Of a stretch of 64,000 bases of DNA, positions 1 to 8,082 are shown one piece after another. The stretch's first letter is position 1, and the number at the start of each line of letters is the position of its first letter. Position numbers and translations under genes: made by a program. The stretch covers positions 186,001-250,000 of the forward strand of contig NZ_SMTG01000004.1 in NCBI RefSeq assembly GCF_004358165.1, read 5' to 3'. Source of the stretch: Luteimonas terrae (GTDB lineage: Bacteria > Pseudomonadota > Gammaproteobacteria > Xanthomonadales > Xanthomonadaceae). The notes beneath the pieces were generated by a model, which saw only the letters and a program-made list of their open reading frames with translations, had not been told where the DNA came from and searched no databases.

Positions 1-1620
1 CGCTTCGAGCGTCATCGCGCGCACCGACGCGTCGTCGTCGACCAGCAGGATGCGCTCGACGCCGCCCGCCGGCGCTGCATCGTCCTGCGCGACCGTCGCC
101 TGCGGCACTTCGCCACGCGGGATCAGCAGTTCGATCGTCGTGCCCTGGCCGACGGTGCTGTGCACGCGCGCGGTGCCGCCGCTCTGGCGGGCGAAGCCGT
201 AGGTCATCGACAGGCCCAGACCCGTACCCTCGCCGATCGGCTTGGTGGTGAAGAACGGCTCGAACACCTTGTTGACGATGTCGGCCGGAATGCCCGGGCC
301 ATCGTCGGTCACGCATACGCTGACGTAGTCACCGGCAGCGAGGTCGCCGGTCGCGGCCAGCGACGTGGGCCTGGCGGCAATCGTGATGTGTCCGTGGCGA
401 TTGAGCGCGTCGCGCGCGTTGATCACCAGATTCAACAGCACGTTGTCGAGCTGGTCGGGATCGGCCACGACGCAGAGCCCCTCGTCGGGCAGATCGAACG
501 ACAACCGCACGTTCTCGCCGATGGACTGGGCGAACAGGTCCGACAGCGCGCGCACGCGTGCGCCGATGTCGAAGGACGCGGTGTCGAGCGACTGCTTGCG
601 CGCGAAGGCCAGCATGCGCTGGGTCAGCGCCGCGGCGCGCATCGCGGAGTTGAGACCCAGTTCGACGTAGCGCGGAATGCGGTCGAGCCGCTCGCGTTCG
701 AGCGAGGTGTTGATCATGTCCAGCGCACCGATGATGCCGGTGAGCATGTTGTTGAAATCATGGGCGATTCCGCCGGTCAGCTTGCCCAGCGAATCCATCT
801 TGCGCGCCTGCTGCAGCTCGATCTCGGTGCGCTGGCGCTCGGCGATCTGCACCGCGAGTTCGGTCGTCGCCGAATCGAGCTGGATGCGGTGCGCTTCCTC
901 GCGTGCGAACTGTTCGGTCTGGTCCTCGACGTACAACAGGCCCACGCCGTGCTCGTTGTAGGGCGTCACGCGCCACTCGGTGATCCGCGGCCCGCCGGGC
1001 ATGTGCAGCGTGAACAGTCCGCGCCAGCTGGCGTCGTTGCGCAGCGCCTCCTGCAGACCGGTCACCGGTTGCTGGCCGAACAGCGCCGGCAATCCGTCCA
1101 CGCCCGCCTCGGCGAGCAGCTTGGCGAACGCCGGGTTGGCGTCGCGGACCTCCAGCGTTTCGGAGACCGCGGCGATCGGCGCGCCGATGTTCTCGAAGAT
1201 TTCGCGGAACCGGGCCTCGCTGCTGAGCAGCGCTTCTTCCGTGCGTCGCACGCGCAGCAGGGTGCGCAGCGTGGCCAGCAGCACGTCGTGGTCGACCGGA
1301 TGGATCAGATAGGCGTCCGCACCGGCGTCGAGACCGGTGATCAGATCGCCGGTCTGGATGGCGGCCGCGGACACGTGCACCACCGGCAACAGCGCCGTCG
1401 CCGGCGATGCGCGCAATGTGCGCACCAGGTCGAAGCCGCTCATGTCCGGCAGGTTCACATCCAGCACCAGCGCGTCGTAGTTGCGCTGTGCGATCTTCGC
1501 CAGGCCGTCGGTGCCGGTGCCGGCCTCGTCGACGTGGTAGCCGTAGCGTTCGAGCACGCGGCGGACGGAATAGCGGGTGGTGACGTTGTCGTCGACCACG
1601 AGGATGTCAGCGGGCGTCAT
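1..1620 (-). CDS. Hybrid histidine kinase (REC-PAS-HK-REC), C-terminus cut by window edge
   Basis: Partial gene; 540 codons are visible and the reading frame runs off the left edge. Domains in order: receiver (1-118, acidic pair D10/D11, phospho-acceptor D54 in LDVNLPD), a PAS-like segment (about 130-245), HisKA with H287 in the GIAHDFNN box, HATPase_c (about 375-490, DDGPGIP and GTGLGL) and the start of a second receiver (RILLVDDDAS, about 523 onward). The first receiver has His where most receivers have the conserved Lys (AYLIHPV). No membrane segment is seen, so it is probably cytosolic. The ATG at 1620 overlaps the upstream kinase stop by 14 bases, so the two are probably translationally coupled. 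As the last visible gene of the stressosome operon it is a likely downstream relay, which is an inference. Confidence 0.9.
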   Translation of the reverse strand, partial: MTPADILVVDDNVTTRYSVRRVLERYGYHVDEAGTGTDGLAKIAQRNYDALVLDVNLPDMSGFDLVRTLRASPATALLPVVHVSAAAIQTGDLITGLDAGADAYLIHPVDHDVLLATLRTLLRVRRTEEALLSSEARFREIFENIGAPIAAVSETLEVRDANPAFAKLLAEAGVDGLPALFGQQPVTGLQEALRNDASWRGLFTLHMPGGPRITEWRVTPYNEHGVGLLYVEDQTEQFAREEAHRIQLDSATTELAVQIAERQRTEIELQQARKMDSLGKLTGGIAHDFNNMLTGIIGALDMINTSLERERLDRIPRYVELGLNSAMRAAALTQRMLAFARKQSLDTASFDIGARVRALSDLFAQSIGENVRLSFDLPDEGLCVVADPDQLDNVLLNLVINARDALNRHGHITIAARPTSLAATGDLAAGDYVSVCVTDDGPGIPADIVNKVFEPFFTTKPIGEGTGLGLSMTYGFARQSGGTARVHSTVGQGTTIELLIPRGEVPQATVAQDDAAPAGGVERILLVDDDASVRAMTLEA

Positions 1621-2473
1621 CGGCCTCTCCCGTCTCGAGTTTGATCGGCACGATCACGTGGAAGTCCGAGCCCTCGCCCACCGTGCTCTGCACGCCGACG
1701 CTGCCGCCCAGCAGTTCGGCGAACCGCTTGCACAGCGCCAGGCCGAGGCCCGTGCCGCGCACGCGCTTCTGGATCGGCGAATCGACCTGCACGAAATCCT
1801 CGAACAGCGCGTCCAGCATGTGCGCAGGAATGCCGATGCCGGTGTCGCGCACGCTGAAGCGGATGTGCGCCTCGCCTTCCGGACGCGCCGACACCACCAC
1901 GCGACCTTCCGGCGTGAACTTCAGCGCGTTGGAGATGAAGTTGCGCAGAATCTGCGCGAGCTTCTTGTCGTCGGTGAACAGCATCGGCAGTTCGGGCGGC
2001 GCCTCGAAGCGCAGGTCGACGGTGCCCGCGCCTTCGGTCAGCGGCCGGAACATGCCGCGCAATGCCGAGAACAGGTCCATCAGGTCGAACCACGCCGGCG
2101 AGATGGAGATGCGACCGGCTTCGATCTTCGCCAGATCCAGCAGGTCGTCGACCATGTCGCGCAGTTCGATCGCGCCGGCGCTGATGAAGCGCACCTGCTT
2201 GAGCTGCTCGTCGTTGAGCGGCCCATCCATGCCGTCCTCCAGCAGGCGCGTGATGCTGAGGATCGAGCCCAGCGGCGTGCGGAACTCGTGGCTCATGTAG
2301 GACAGGAACCGGCTCTTGAGCTCGGACACTTCCTTGAGCTGGTCGGCCTGCTGGTCGAGCTCGGCATACAGCGCCAGCACGCCCTGGTTGGTTTCGTCCA
2401 GTTCCGCGCGCAGCGCGGCATTCTCGGCCTGCTGGCGTTGCAGCGCGGCGGCCAGATCTTCGTGCTCAGCCAT
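1607..2473 (-). CDS. Sensor histidine kinase, soluble, with N-terminal coiled coil
   Basis: A 288-residue kinase. A coiled coil (about 5-55, rich in Gln, Glu and Leu) leads into HisKA with H62 in SHEFRTPLGS, then HATPase_c with an N box (NFISNALKFT), DTGIGIP and GTGLGLAL. There is no membrane segment or sensor domain, so the input probably arrives through a partner protein. The ATG at 2473 was chosen because it overlaps the stop of the upstream phosphatase gene in an ATGGCTGA arrangement, typical of coupling; an in-frame start 54 bases further upstream would lie deep inside that gene. Its place directly downstream of RsbRST and the SpoIIE-type phosphatase suggests that it takes the stressosome output. 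Confidence 0.9.
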   Translation of the reverse strand: MAEHEDLAAALQRQQAENAALRAELDETNQGVLALYAELDQQADQLKEVSELKSRFLSYMSHEFRTPLGSILSITRLLEDGMDGPLNDEQLKQVRFISAGAIELRDMVDDLLDLAKIEAGRISISPAWFDLMDLFSALRGMFRPLTEGAGTVDLRFEAPPELPMLFTDDKKLAQILRNFISNALKFTPEGRVVVSARPEGEAHIRFSVRDTGIGIPAHMLDALFEDFVQVDSPIQKRVRGTGLGLALCKRFAELLGGSVGVQSTVGEGSDFHVIVPIKLETGEADDAR

Positions 2474-3482
2474 GAGGCGCCTCCAGACGGACGGCGACGA
2501 TGCCCGTGTCGTCGCGTCCGCGATCAAAATCCCGATGCAGCACCGCCACGATCAGTGCCGGATGCCGGTGTTGCAGACCTTCGTACCGCTTGAGGTCCCA
2601 GCGCGTCTGCAGGCCGTCGCTGTGCATCAGCAGCAGACTGCCCGGGCGTACGTCGAAGCGGAACGGCTGCGCGCGCCGGTAGTTGGAACCGACGATGCCC
2701 GGATGCGAGGGCAATTGCCGGGTCACCGCGCCCGACAGCAGCGTGGCCGCGATGTTGCCGGCGCCGGCGAACGTGCCCTGGCCGCTGCCGGCCTCCAGAC
2801 AGAACACTGCCGCCGCGCCACCACGCGTGCGCGACATCCGCGCATGCATGCGCGCGAGGTAATCGTCGGCCGCGAGCCCGGGGAATTCCGCGATCACCGA
2901 CAGCCCCAGATCGGCGGCCTCGCTGGCCTGCGGGCCGTGGCCCAGTCCGTCGAGGATCGCGGCGACCAGGCGGTCGTCGTCCCAGCGCAGGCTCCAGCCG
3001 TCGCCGCAGACCGATTCGTGCCGCATCGGCGCGCGCAGCGCGCCGTAGCCCAGATCGCGGTCCTGCGATTCGGCAGCGTAGATGCGCGACAGCACCACCG
3101 CGCCGACCGCATCGGACCAGGCCTCGAAGACCGTCGACTGCCGCTGGATCGCGCCCAGTCCCTGGCCCTGGCTGCCGGCGGTGGAGTAGCCGTCTGGCAG
3201 GCACTGCGCCAGCGAGAATCCGGGCCCGCGATCGACGCCGCAGATCTCCACGCCCAGGCCCGCGCTGCCGCGGATCAATGACAGCAACACGCGGCCGCCG
3301 CCGCCATGTCGCAACACATTCGTGGCGATCTCGGTGGCCGCCAACCCGACACGCCCCGCATCGAGCGCGTCGAAGCCGGCCAGCGTGGTCAGGCCCAGCG
3401 CCTCGCGACGCACCTGACCGACCTGCGTGACCTCTTCGACGGGGACGACGCGCGTGGCAGGACCGGTGAAGCTCAGGCCCAT
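2466..3482 (-). CDS. GHKL ATPase-SpoIIE/PP2C phosphatase fusion (RsbX-like)
   Basis: A 338-residue protein with two parts. Residues 10-135 form an RsbT/RsbW-like ATP-binding fold: ATEIATNVLRHGGGG supplies the E and N of the N box, and VDRGPGF the next motif. Residues 150-335 form a SpoIIE/PP2C-like phosphatase (AILDGLGHGPQA, then LLMHSDGLQTRWD with metal-binding Asp). In Bacillus the feedback phosphatase RsbX is a stand-alone PP2C protein of roughly 200 residues that resets RsbS and RsbR. Here the phosphatase is joined to an extra GHKL module. It overlaps rsbT by 10 bases and the next kinase gene by 8. It most likely dephosphorylates the STAS partners; a role for the ATPase half as a kinase or binding module is open. 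Confidence 0.85.
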   Translation of the reverse strand: MGLSFTGPATRVVPVEEVTQVGQVRREALGLTTLAGFDALDAGRVGLAATEIATNVLRHGGGGRVLLSLIRGSAGLGVEICGVDRGPGFSLAQCLPDGYSTAGSQGQGLGAIQRQSTVFEAWSDAVGAVVLSRIYAAESQDRDLGYGALRAPMRHESVCGDGWSLRWDDDRLVAAILDGLGHGPQASEAADLGLSVIAEFPGLAADDYLARMHARMSRTRGGAAAVFCLEAGSGQGTFAGAGNIAATLLSGAVTRQLPSHPGIVGSNYRRAQPFRFDVRPGSLLLMHSDGLQTRWDLKRYEGLQHRHPALIVAVLHRDFDRGRDDTGIVAVRLEAPHG

Positions 3483-3871
3483 TTGGTGATCGTCACGCGG
3501 GTGCCGCGGCCGGGTGCGCTGTCAAGTTCGAACACGTCGACCAGGCGACGCGAACCCGACAGCCCCAGCCCCATGCCCTTGCCCGAGGTCCAGCCGTCGG
3601 TGAGCGCCTGTTCGATGTCCGGAATGCCCGGACCGTCGTCGACAAACTCCAGCAGCACGCCGCGGCGCGTGCCGTTCTGCGCCGCGTCCCAGCGCATGTG
3701 CCCGCCGCCGCCGTAGACCACGGCGTTGCGGGCCAGTTCGCTGGCCGCGGTGATCAGCTTGGTCTGGTCGACCAGCCGCAGGCCGCAGGCGACCGCCGCC
3801 TGGCGCGCCGCCTGGCGTGCGAGCACGACGTCCTGCTCGGTGCGGACCGGAATCTGGCCGCTTGCGCTCAT
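3473..3871 (-). CDS. rsbT: Stressosome serine/threonine kinase RsbT
   Basis: A 132-residue single-domain GHKL kinase. The N box is ELARNAVVYGGGG, followed by VDDGPGIPD, a lid with GWTSGKGMGLGLSGSRRL, and GRGTRVTI. Length and motif order match RsbT, which phosphorylates RsbS and RsbR in the stressosome and is then released to act on an output partner. The ATG at 3871 overlaps the rsbS stop (ATGA). It directly follows rsbS, the normal order of RST modules. No rsbU, rsbV or rsbW and no sigma-B-like gene is visible, so the released kinase probably acts on the downstream GHKL/SpoIIE protein or kinases. Confidence 0.92.
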   Translation of the reverse strand: MSASGQIPVRTEQDVVLARQAARQAAVACGLRLVDQTKLITAASELARNAVVYGGGGHMRWDAAQNGTRRGVLLEFVDDGPGIPDIEQALTDGWTSGKGMGLGLSGSRRLVDVFELDSAPGRGTRVTITKWA

Positions 3872-4233
3872 GGACGCGTGTCGTCTTCGAGCTGGATCAG
3901 CCGCATGCCGCGCTCGACGTTCAGGGCCGTGCGCACGCCGGGCAGGGTCAGGTTGAGTTCGACCAGCGTGATCGCCACCGCCGGCTGCATGCCCACCACC
4001 ACCGTGCGCGCGTCCATGATGCTGGCCTGCGCGGAGATGGTCGCGATCATGCGGCCGATGAAGGAATCGACGATGTCGAGCGCGGAAATCTCGATCAGCA
4101 CGCCACGCGCGGATGTCGCGCGGATGCGTTCGGCGAGATCGTCCTGCAGCTGCAACGCCAGCTGGTCGTGCATGTCGACCTGGATGGTGACCAGCAGCAC
4201 GTCACCCATCTGCAGGATCGGGATGCGCTCCAT
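3868..4233 (-). CDS. rsbS: Stressosome scaffold STAS protein RsbS
   Basis: A 121-residue STAS-only protein. The segment EISALDIVDSFIGRMI matches the phosphorylation loop of RsbS, with S57 in the place of B. subtilis S59; the later segment VGMQPAVAITLVEL is the conserved STAS helix. RsbS builds the stressosome core with RsbR, holds RsbT in unstressed cells, and releases it when phosphorylated. One base separates it from rsbR upstream, and it overlaps rsbT by four bases. Confidence 0.93.
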   Translation of the reverse strand: MERIPILQMGDVLLVTIQVDMHDQLALQLQDDLAERIRATSARGVLIEISALDIVDSFIGRMIATISAQASIMDARTVVVGMQPAVAITLVELNLTLPGVRTALNVERGMRLIQLEDDTRP

Positions 4234-4234
4234 A

Positions 4235-5086
4235 TCAGACGGCCTTGGTCACGATCTGGCCGGTGCGCTTGAGCGCCAGCGCCAGCGCATCGGCCAGGTT
4301 GGCCTTGGTCACGATGCCCTGCAGATCCAGCCCCAGATGCACAATCGTCTGCGCGATCTGCGGACGCACGCCGCTGATGATCGCGTCGGCGCCCATCAGG
4401 CGGATCGCGGTGACCGTCTTGAGCAGGTGCTGCGCCACCAGCGTGTCCACGGTGGGCACACCGGTGATGTCGATGATCGCGATCTCCGAACCGGTCTCGA
4501 CGATCCGCTGCAGCAGCGATTCCATGACGACCTGGGTGCGCTGCGAATCGAGCGTGCCGATCATCGGCAGTGCCAGCACGCCTTCCCACAGCTTCACCAC
4601 CGGCGTCGAGAGTTCCAGCATTTCTTCCTGCTGGCGCTGGATGACCTCTTCGCGGGTCTGCTGGTAGGCCTTGACCGTGTGCAGGCCCAGCGTGTCGAGC
4701 AGGTCCGACACCGTGAGCAGCTCCCGGCCCAGTTGCTCGGGCGCGTTGCCGTAGGTCGCGTGCACGCGCTCGAACAGCGGCCGCTTGAGGGAGAAGATCA
4801 GATTAGCGGTTTCCGAGGAGCTGAAACCCTTCTGCACGCGGTCGCGGGAAAAGTCCTCGAGGAAGTTGCGCGTGTCGGCCCACTCGCGGCCCTGCAGGTT
4901 GCCGACATCGGTCGTGCCCATCGCGTCGATCAGGAGCTTCCAGAACTCGCGCACCTGCGGGGTGAGTTCGCGCATCGAACTGCGGCTGTCCTGGGCACCT
5001 GCGGTCAGGTTGGTCAGCCAGGCTTCGATGATGGCGTCCTGATGGCTGCGGATGGCGTCGAGGGTCTGCTGATCGAGAGCGGGCAT
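4235..5086 (-). CDS. rsbR: Stressosome sensor/co-antagonist RsbR (RsbRD-like N-terminus)
   Basis: A 283-residue protein with a helical N-terminal sensor half (about 5-150) and a C-terminal STAS domain (about 160-275). The STAS part keeps both phospho-acceptor positions of RsbR: T208 in DITGVPTVDT (B. subtilis T171) and T247 in RPQIAQTIV (T205). The N-terminal half has an EAWL segment and looks like the RsbRD_N family rather than the globin fold of RsbRA, so the signal sensed is unknown. The ATG at 5086 was chosen because a good ribosome binding site (AGGAAT) sits 7 bases upstream; a start 27 codons earlier lacks this. It is the first gene of the minus-strand stressosome operon. Confidence 0.92.
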   Translation of the reverse strand: MPALDQQTLDAIRSHQDAIIEAWLTNLTAGAQDSRSSMRELTPQVREFWKLLIDAMGTTDVGNLQGREWADTRNFLEDFSRDRVQKGFSSSETANLIFSLKRPLFERVHATYGNAPEQLGRELLTVSDLLDTLGLHTVKAYQQTREEVIQRQQEEMLELSTPVVKLWEGVLALPMIGTLDSQRTQVVMESLLQRIVETGSEIAIIDITGVPTVDTLVAQHLLKTVTAIRLMGADAIISGVRPQIAQTIVHLGLDLQGIVTKANLADALALALKRTGQIVTKAV

Positions 5087-5612
5087 GCGGAATTCCTGCG
5101 ATGGGCGGACGGCGCCGGGCGAGGCCGCGAACGCCGGTGGAAAGATGCGCAGCGTAGCTGAATTCACAGTCCCGGTCGGGTGATTTCAGCGCCTGGAAGG
5201 CAGGCGGATGTGGCCGTGAAGCCTGCGTGATGAGCCGCGCCACAGGGCGCCTCGAGCCATTTGATTTCCCGCGCACGGATCGCCCGGGGGATCTCCGTGC
5301 GACCCCACGGCTCCAAGCTGGCGACTGCCGGACCGACCGGGCACTCTCTGCCGGCATGCAGCCGGCAGATCGCGCATCCGTGCGGCGCGACATAACGTCG
5401 CAGGACGCCGCCAAGCGCGTCACCGCGCGGACCCCGCCGATATAATGCGCAGCACACAGTCGCTGCGCGCCGGACACCCTGCCTGACGCCGTCTGTCCCG
5501 ATCGATTCGACGACCGTTCGAACCGGCCACACGCACTCCGGAAGCAGCGTTTCGAAGTCGTGCGTACGCCCCACGTCACGTGGCGTCGAGTGACCGTCCG
5601 GACCGCATTCCC
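5087..5612. other. Divergent intergenic region between rsbR and a small membrane protein gene
   Basis: No convincing gene is seen here. Open frames on both strands lack ribosome binding sites and recognisable protein character. The region must carry the stressosome operon promoter (minus) and a promoter for the gene at 5613 (plus). Confidence 0.5.
5441..5446 (+). promoter_or_regulatory. Candidate -10 box (TATAAT)
   Basis: An exact TATAAT in an otherwise very GC-rich stretch, 167 bases upstream of the small membrane protein gene. The matching -35 position holds only a weak hexamer, so the assignment is tentative and the leader would be long. Confidence 0.4.
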
Positions 5613-5786
5613 ATGTACGACTGGTTCCCCATCGTCTTCATCGTCTTCAAGGTGGTCGTGCTCGGCACGGGCATGTATTTCGCCATCAAATGGCATCACG
5701 ACCAGGCCAAGCAGGACGCCGAAGAGAAGAAGCGCGAACAGGAGCGCGTGAACGGCAACCGCGACACCGACGCCGGCGACGCCTGA
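5613..5786 (+). CDS. Small single-span membrane protein, function unknown
   Basis: A 57-residue protein: a short N-terminus (MYDWFPIVF), one membrane helix (about 6-26), then a highly charged Lys/Glu/Arg/Asp tail (DAEEKKREQERVNG) likely to be cytosolic or helical. The ATG at 5613 is preferred over a GTG 33 bases upstream because the hydrophobic helix then starts near the N-terminus, as expected. Not assigned to a named family. It is monocistronic by position, with a possible promoter at 5441. Confidence 0.65.
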   Translation: MYDWFPIVFIVFKVVVLGTGMYFAIKWHHDQAKQDAEEKKREQERVNGNRDTDAGDA

Positions 5787-5926
5787 GCGTCTGCCGGATC
5801 GCGCGCGCACGGATCGATCCACGCAGACCCGGAGCGCTGTCGACGCGCCGCCGGACGTGATTCAGACGTGTGCGCGCAGCTTGGGCGAGCTGCTGGCGTT
5901 ACGCACCTCATTTGCGGAATCGCCCC

Positions 5927-6313
5927 ATGCGCCTGTCCGTTCTCGCGTGTCTTCTGCTCGCTGTCTTCGCGCAGGTGCAGGCGGCCAAGGCGTCGGAGAC
6001 CGCGGCCGTGCCCGGAGGCGATTCCCGCATCGGCATTCTCGAACGGCACCTGCTCGATCGCGCCCATGCTGCTGCGTCACGAGGCGCCGGACGGCGCCGG
6101 TTGTCACACGCAGAATCATGGGGTGCGCATCGGCAGTGCGACGCTGGCGACCACCGTTCCGCCGTCGCTGTCGAAGCGCAAGCCGATGCCATGCCGCTCG
6201 CAAAGTCGCTGGGCGATCCCGAGCCCGAGGCCGTAGCCGCCGCTGTCTGCACCCTTGACGAAGGGCTGGAATGCGTCTGCCGGCACCGCTCGGGACGGGT
6301 TGGAGATCCGTAG
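5927..6313 (+). pseudogene. Probable gene remnant: signal peptide with degenerate downstream frame
   Basis: The ATG at 5927 opens a convincing signal peptide (MRLSVLACLLLAVFAQVQA, AxA-like cleavage), but after about 55 residues the frame becomes low-complexity Arg/Ala sequence and runs antisense into the kinase gene ending at 6116. A neighbouring frame near 6065-6110 reads PDGAGCHT, reminiscent of the start of a YHYH-type motif. This suggests a small secreted protein gene that lost its 3' end by frameshift or by abutment with the kinase gene. The signal peptide is seen directly; the remnant interpretation is an inference. Confidence 0.3.
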
Positions 6314-7393
6314 CCAATCGCCATCTGCGCGGATCTCCACGACACCGGCGCGTGTGTGCGTGAGCGCATTGCCGATGAGATTCGCCAGCACGATCCGCAG
6401 GACGCCTTCAGGCACCCGCGTGCAGAGAAGGTTCGACACGTCGATACGCACCTCGACATCGGATGAAGCCGGCTGCGAGTGGTCGACCACCACGCGCTCC
6501 ACCAGAGGCAGCAGTGCAACTTCCACGGCCGGCTCCGCGTTGGCATCCTCGCGCGCCAAGGCCAGCAGTGTGGTCACGGTCTGTTCGAGCTGCTGCGCCG
6601 ACTGACGCACGTGCTCGACCTGTGCGCGGATGCCGTCGTCCAGATCCTCGCGCGCGCCCAGTCGCTCGCAGGCGCTTCGGATCACCGCCAGCGGGGTGCG
6701 CAGTTCATGGCTGGCGTCGCGAGTGAAGGCGCGCTCCCGCGTCACGAAATCTTCCACGCGCCGGATCAGCCGCTCCAGCCCACGTGCGAGCGTGCCGACC
6801 TCATCATCGGGAAATCCGGTGGAGAAGTCCGCAGGCAGTTGCGAGGGCGATGCCGTATCGACCAATCCGGCCAGACGCGACAGCGGCGCCGTCAATCGAT
6901 GCGCCAACCACGCACCTGCCGACAGCGCGAGCGCCAGCACGACCAGACTCGACCAGCCCAGCCACTGTGCGATGCCACCGCGCATCGGACGCACCACCAG
7001 TTGTCGGCTGACCTCCGCCACGAGCCAGGCCGGCGCGACGCCCGGGGCCGGCTCCAGACTGTGGAAGTGATAGTGGCGGCCTTCCAGCCCCGGAAACTCG
7101 CGGCGCCAGGGCTCCGCTTCCAGCTGCGCCGAGAGCCCATCCGGCAAGGTGCCCGGCTCCACATACAACTGGAGGAACGGCAGCGATGGCGCCCGCCACT
7201 CGCCATGCGCCGCGTGGTGCGCCAGCTGCGCCTCCGCTTCCTGCTGCAACAGCCCTTCGAAGGACCGGTCCTCGACGAGGTACGCGAACAGGACCACGTA
7301 AAAGCCGTACAGCGCCGCCACCAGCAGCGCAAAGCCGGCAAATGCGTACATCAGGCGATTGCGCAGGCGCTTGCGTCTCGGCGCATGGCTCAT
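6116..7393 (-). CDS. Membrane sensor histidine kinase (QseC/PmrB-like class)
   Basis: A 425-residue kinase. TM1 (about 14-38), a periplasmic sensor segment of about 105 residues (41-144), TM2 (about 146-165), a HAMP-like linker (PLSRLAGLV... DDEVGTLARGLERL), HisKA with H229 in DASHELRTPLAVI, and HATPase_c with NLIGNALTHT and GLGLGIA. The usual DxGxG box is weak here (ISNPSRAVP replaces it), as in some PmrB-type kinases. It follows its response regulator with a 4-base overlap (ATGA), so the two form a cognate pair. The sensed ligand cannot be read from sequence. Confidence 0.9.
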   Translation of the reverse strand: MSHAPRRKRLRNRLMYAFAGFALLVAALYGFYVVLFAYLVEDRSFEGLLQQEAEAQLAHHAAHGEWRAPSLPFLQLYVEPGTLPDGLSAQLEAEPWRREFPGLEGRHYHFHSLEPAPGVAPAWLVAEVSRQLVVRPMRGGIAQWLGWSSLVVLALALSAGAWLAHRLTAPLSRLAGLVDTASPSQLPADFSTGFPDDEVGTLARGLERLIRRVEDFVTRERAFTRDASHELRTPLAVIRSACERLGAREDLDDGIRAQVEHVRQSAQQLEQTVTTLLALAREDANAEPAVEVALLPLVERVVVDHSQPASSDVEVRIDVSNLLCTRVPEGVLRIVLANLIGNALTHTRAGVVEIRADGDWLRISNPSRAVPADAFQPFVKGADSGGYGLGLGIAQRLCERHGIGLRFDSDGGTVVASVALPMRTP

Positions 7394-8079
7394 GCGTCGG
7401 CCTCCAGCCGGAAGCCGACGCCATGGATGGTCTTGAGCATCGGCACGGCGAAAGGACGGTCCAGGACCTGTCGAAGGCTGTACAGATGCGTGCGCAGCGG
7501 ATCGGACTCGGGTGGCGCGTCGCCCCAGATGCGCTCGACCAGCTCGCTGCGCGTCAGCGTGCGCGGCCAGGCCTCGACCAGTGCGAGCAGCAGATGGCGG
7601 GCTGTGTCCGGCAACTGCAGCACCTGTCCTGCACGCTCGATGTGTCCGCTGCGCCGGTCGATGCTCAAGGTGCCGATTCGCATCACGTGCGACGTACCTG
7701 CCCGGTGACGCTGCGACAGCGCAAGGCAGCGTGCCAGCAGCTCGGCCGTCGCGAAGGGCTTGACCAGGTAGTCGTCGGCGCCGCTTTGGAAGCCCGCCAA
7801 CTTGTCGTCAAGGGCGTCGCGTGCGGTCAACATCAACACCGGCACATGCCGATCGGCCTCCACACGCAGACGTTCGCAGACGCGCAGTCCGTCCAGACCC
7901 GGCAGGCCGAGATCGAGCACCAGCACGTCCGGTGGATCCGCCAGGGCCGCCTGCAGGCCGCTGCTGCCATCGGCCGCGAAATCGACGGTGAGCCCCGCCT
8001 CGGAGAACGCTGCCTCGAGATTACAGCGCAGGGCCGCGTTGTCCTCGATCACCAGCAGCCGCAAAGCGGGTGTGCGCAT
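7390..8079 (-). CDS. OmpR/PhoB-family response regulator
   Basis: A 229-residue regulator. The receiver has acidic residues E12/D13, phospho-acceptor D56 in LVLDLGLPGLDG, and the Lys in DDYLVKPFA. The C-terminal winged helix (about 130-225) has RSGHIERAG, TRSELVERIWG and LRTHLYSLRQVLDRP, as in QseB/PmrA-type regulators. It is the first gene of a two-gene operon with the kinase downstream (ATGA overlap). Only 3 bases separate it from the stop of the upstream DJ-1/PfpI gene, so that gene may be co-transcribed and could be linked to the same stimulus. Confidence 0.93.
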   Translation of the reverse strand: MRTPALRLLVIEDNAALRCNLEAAFSEAGLTVDFAADGSSGLQAALADPPDVLVLDLGLPGLDGLRVCERLRVEADRHVPVLMLTARDALDDKLAGFQSGADDYLVKPFATAELLARCLALSQRHRAGTSHVMRIGTLSIDRRSGHIERAGQVLQLPDTARHLLLALVEAWPRTLTRSELVERIWGDAPPESDPLRTHLYSLRQVLDRPFAVPMLKTIHGVGFRLEADA

Positions 8080-8082
8080 TCG

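Noticed and set aside
160..1644. Long plus-strand open frames of several hundred codons opposite the kinase genes
   Set aside because: They are mirror frames of GC-rich genes: composition is dominated by Arg, Ala, Gln and His, no start signals are present, and the opposite strand carries clear kinase motifs.
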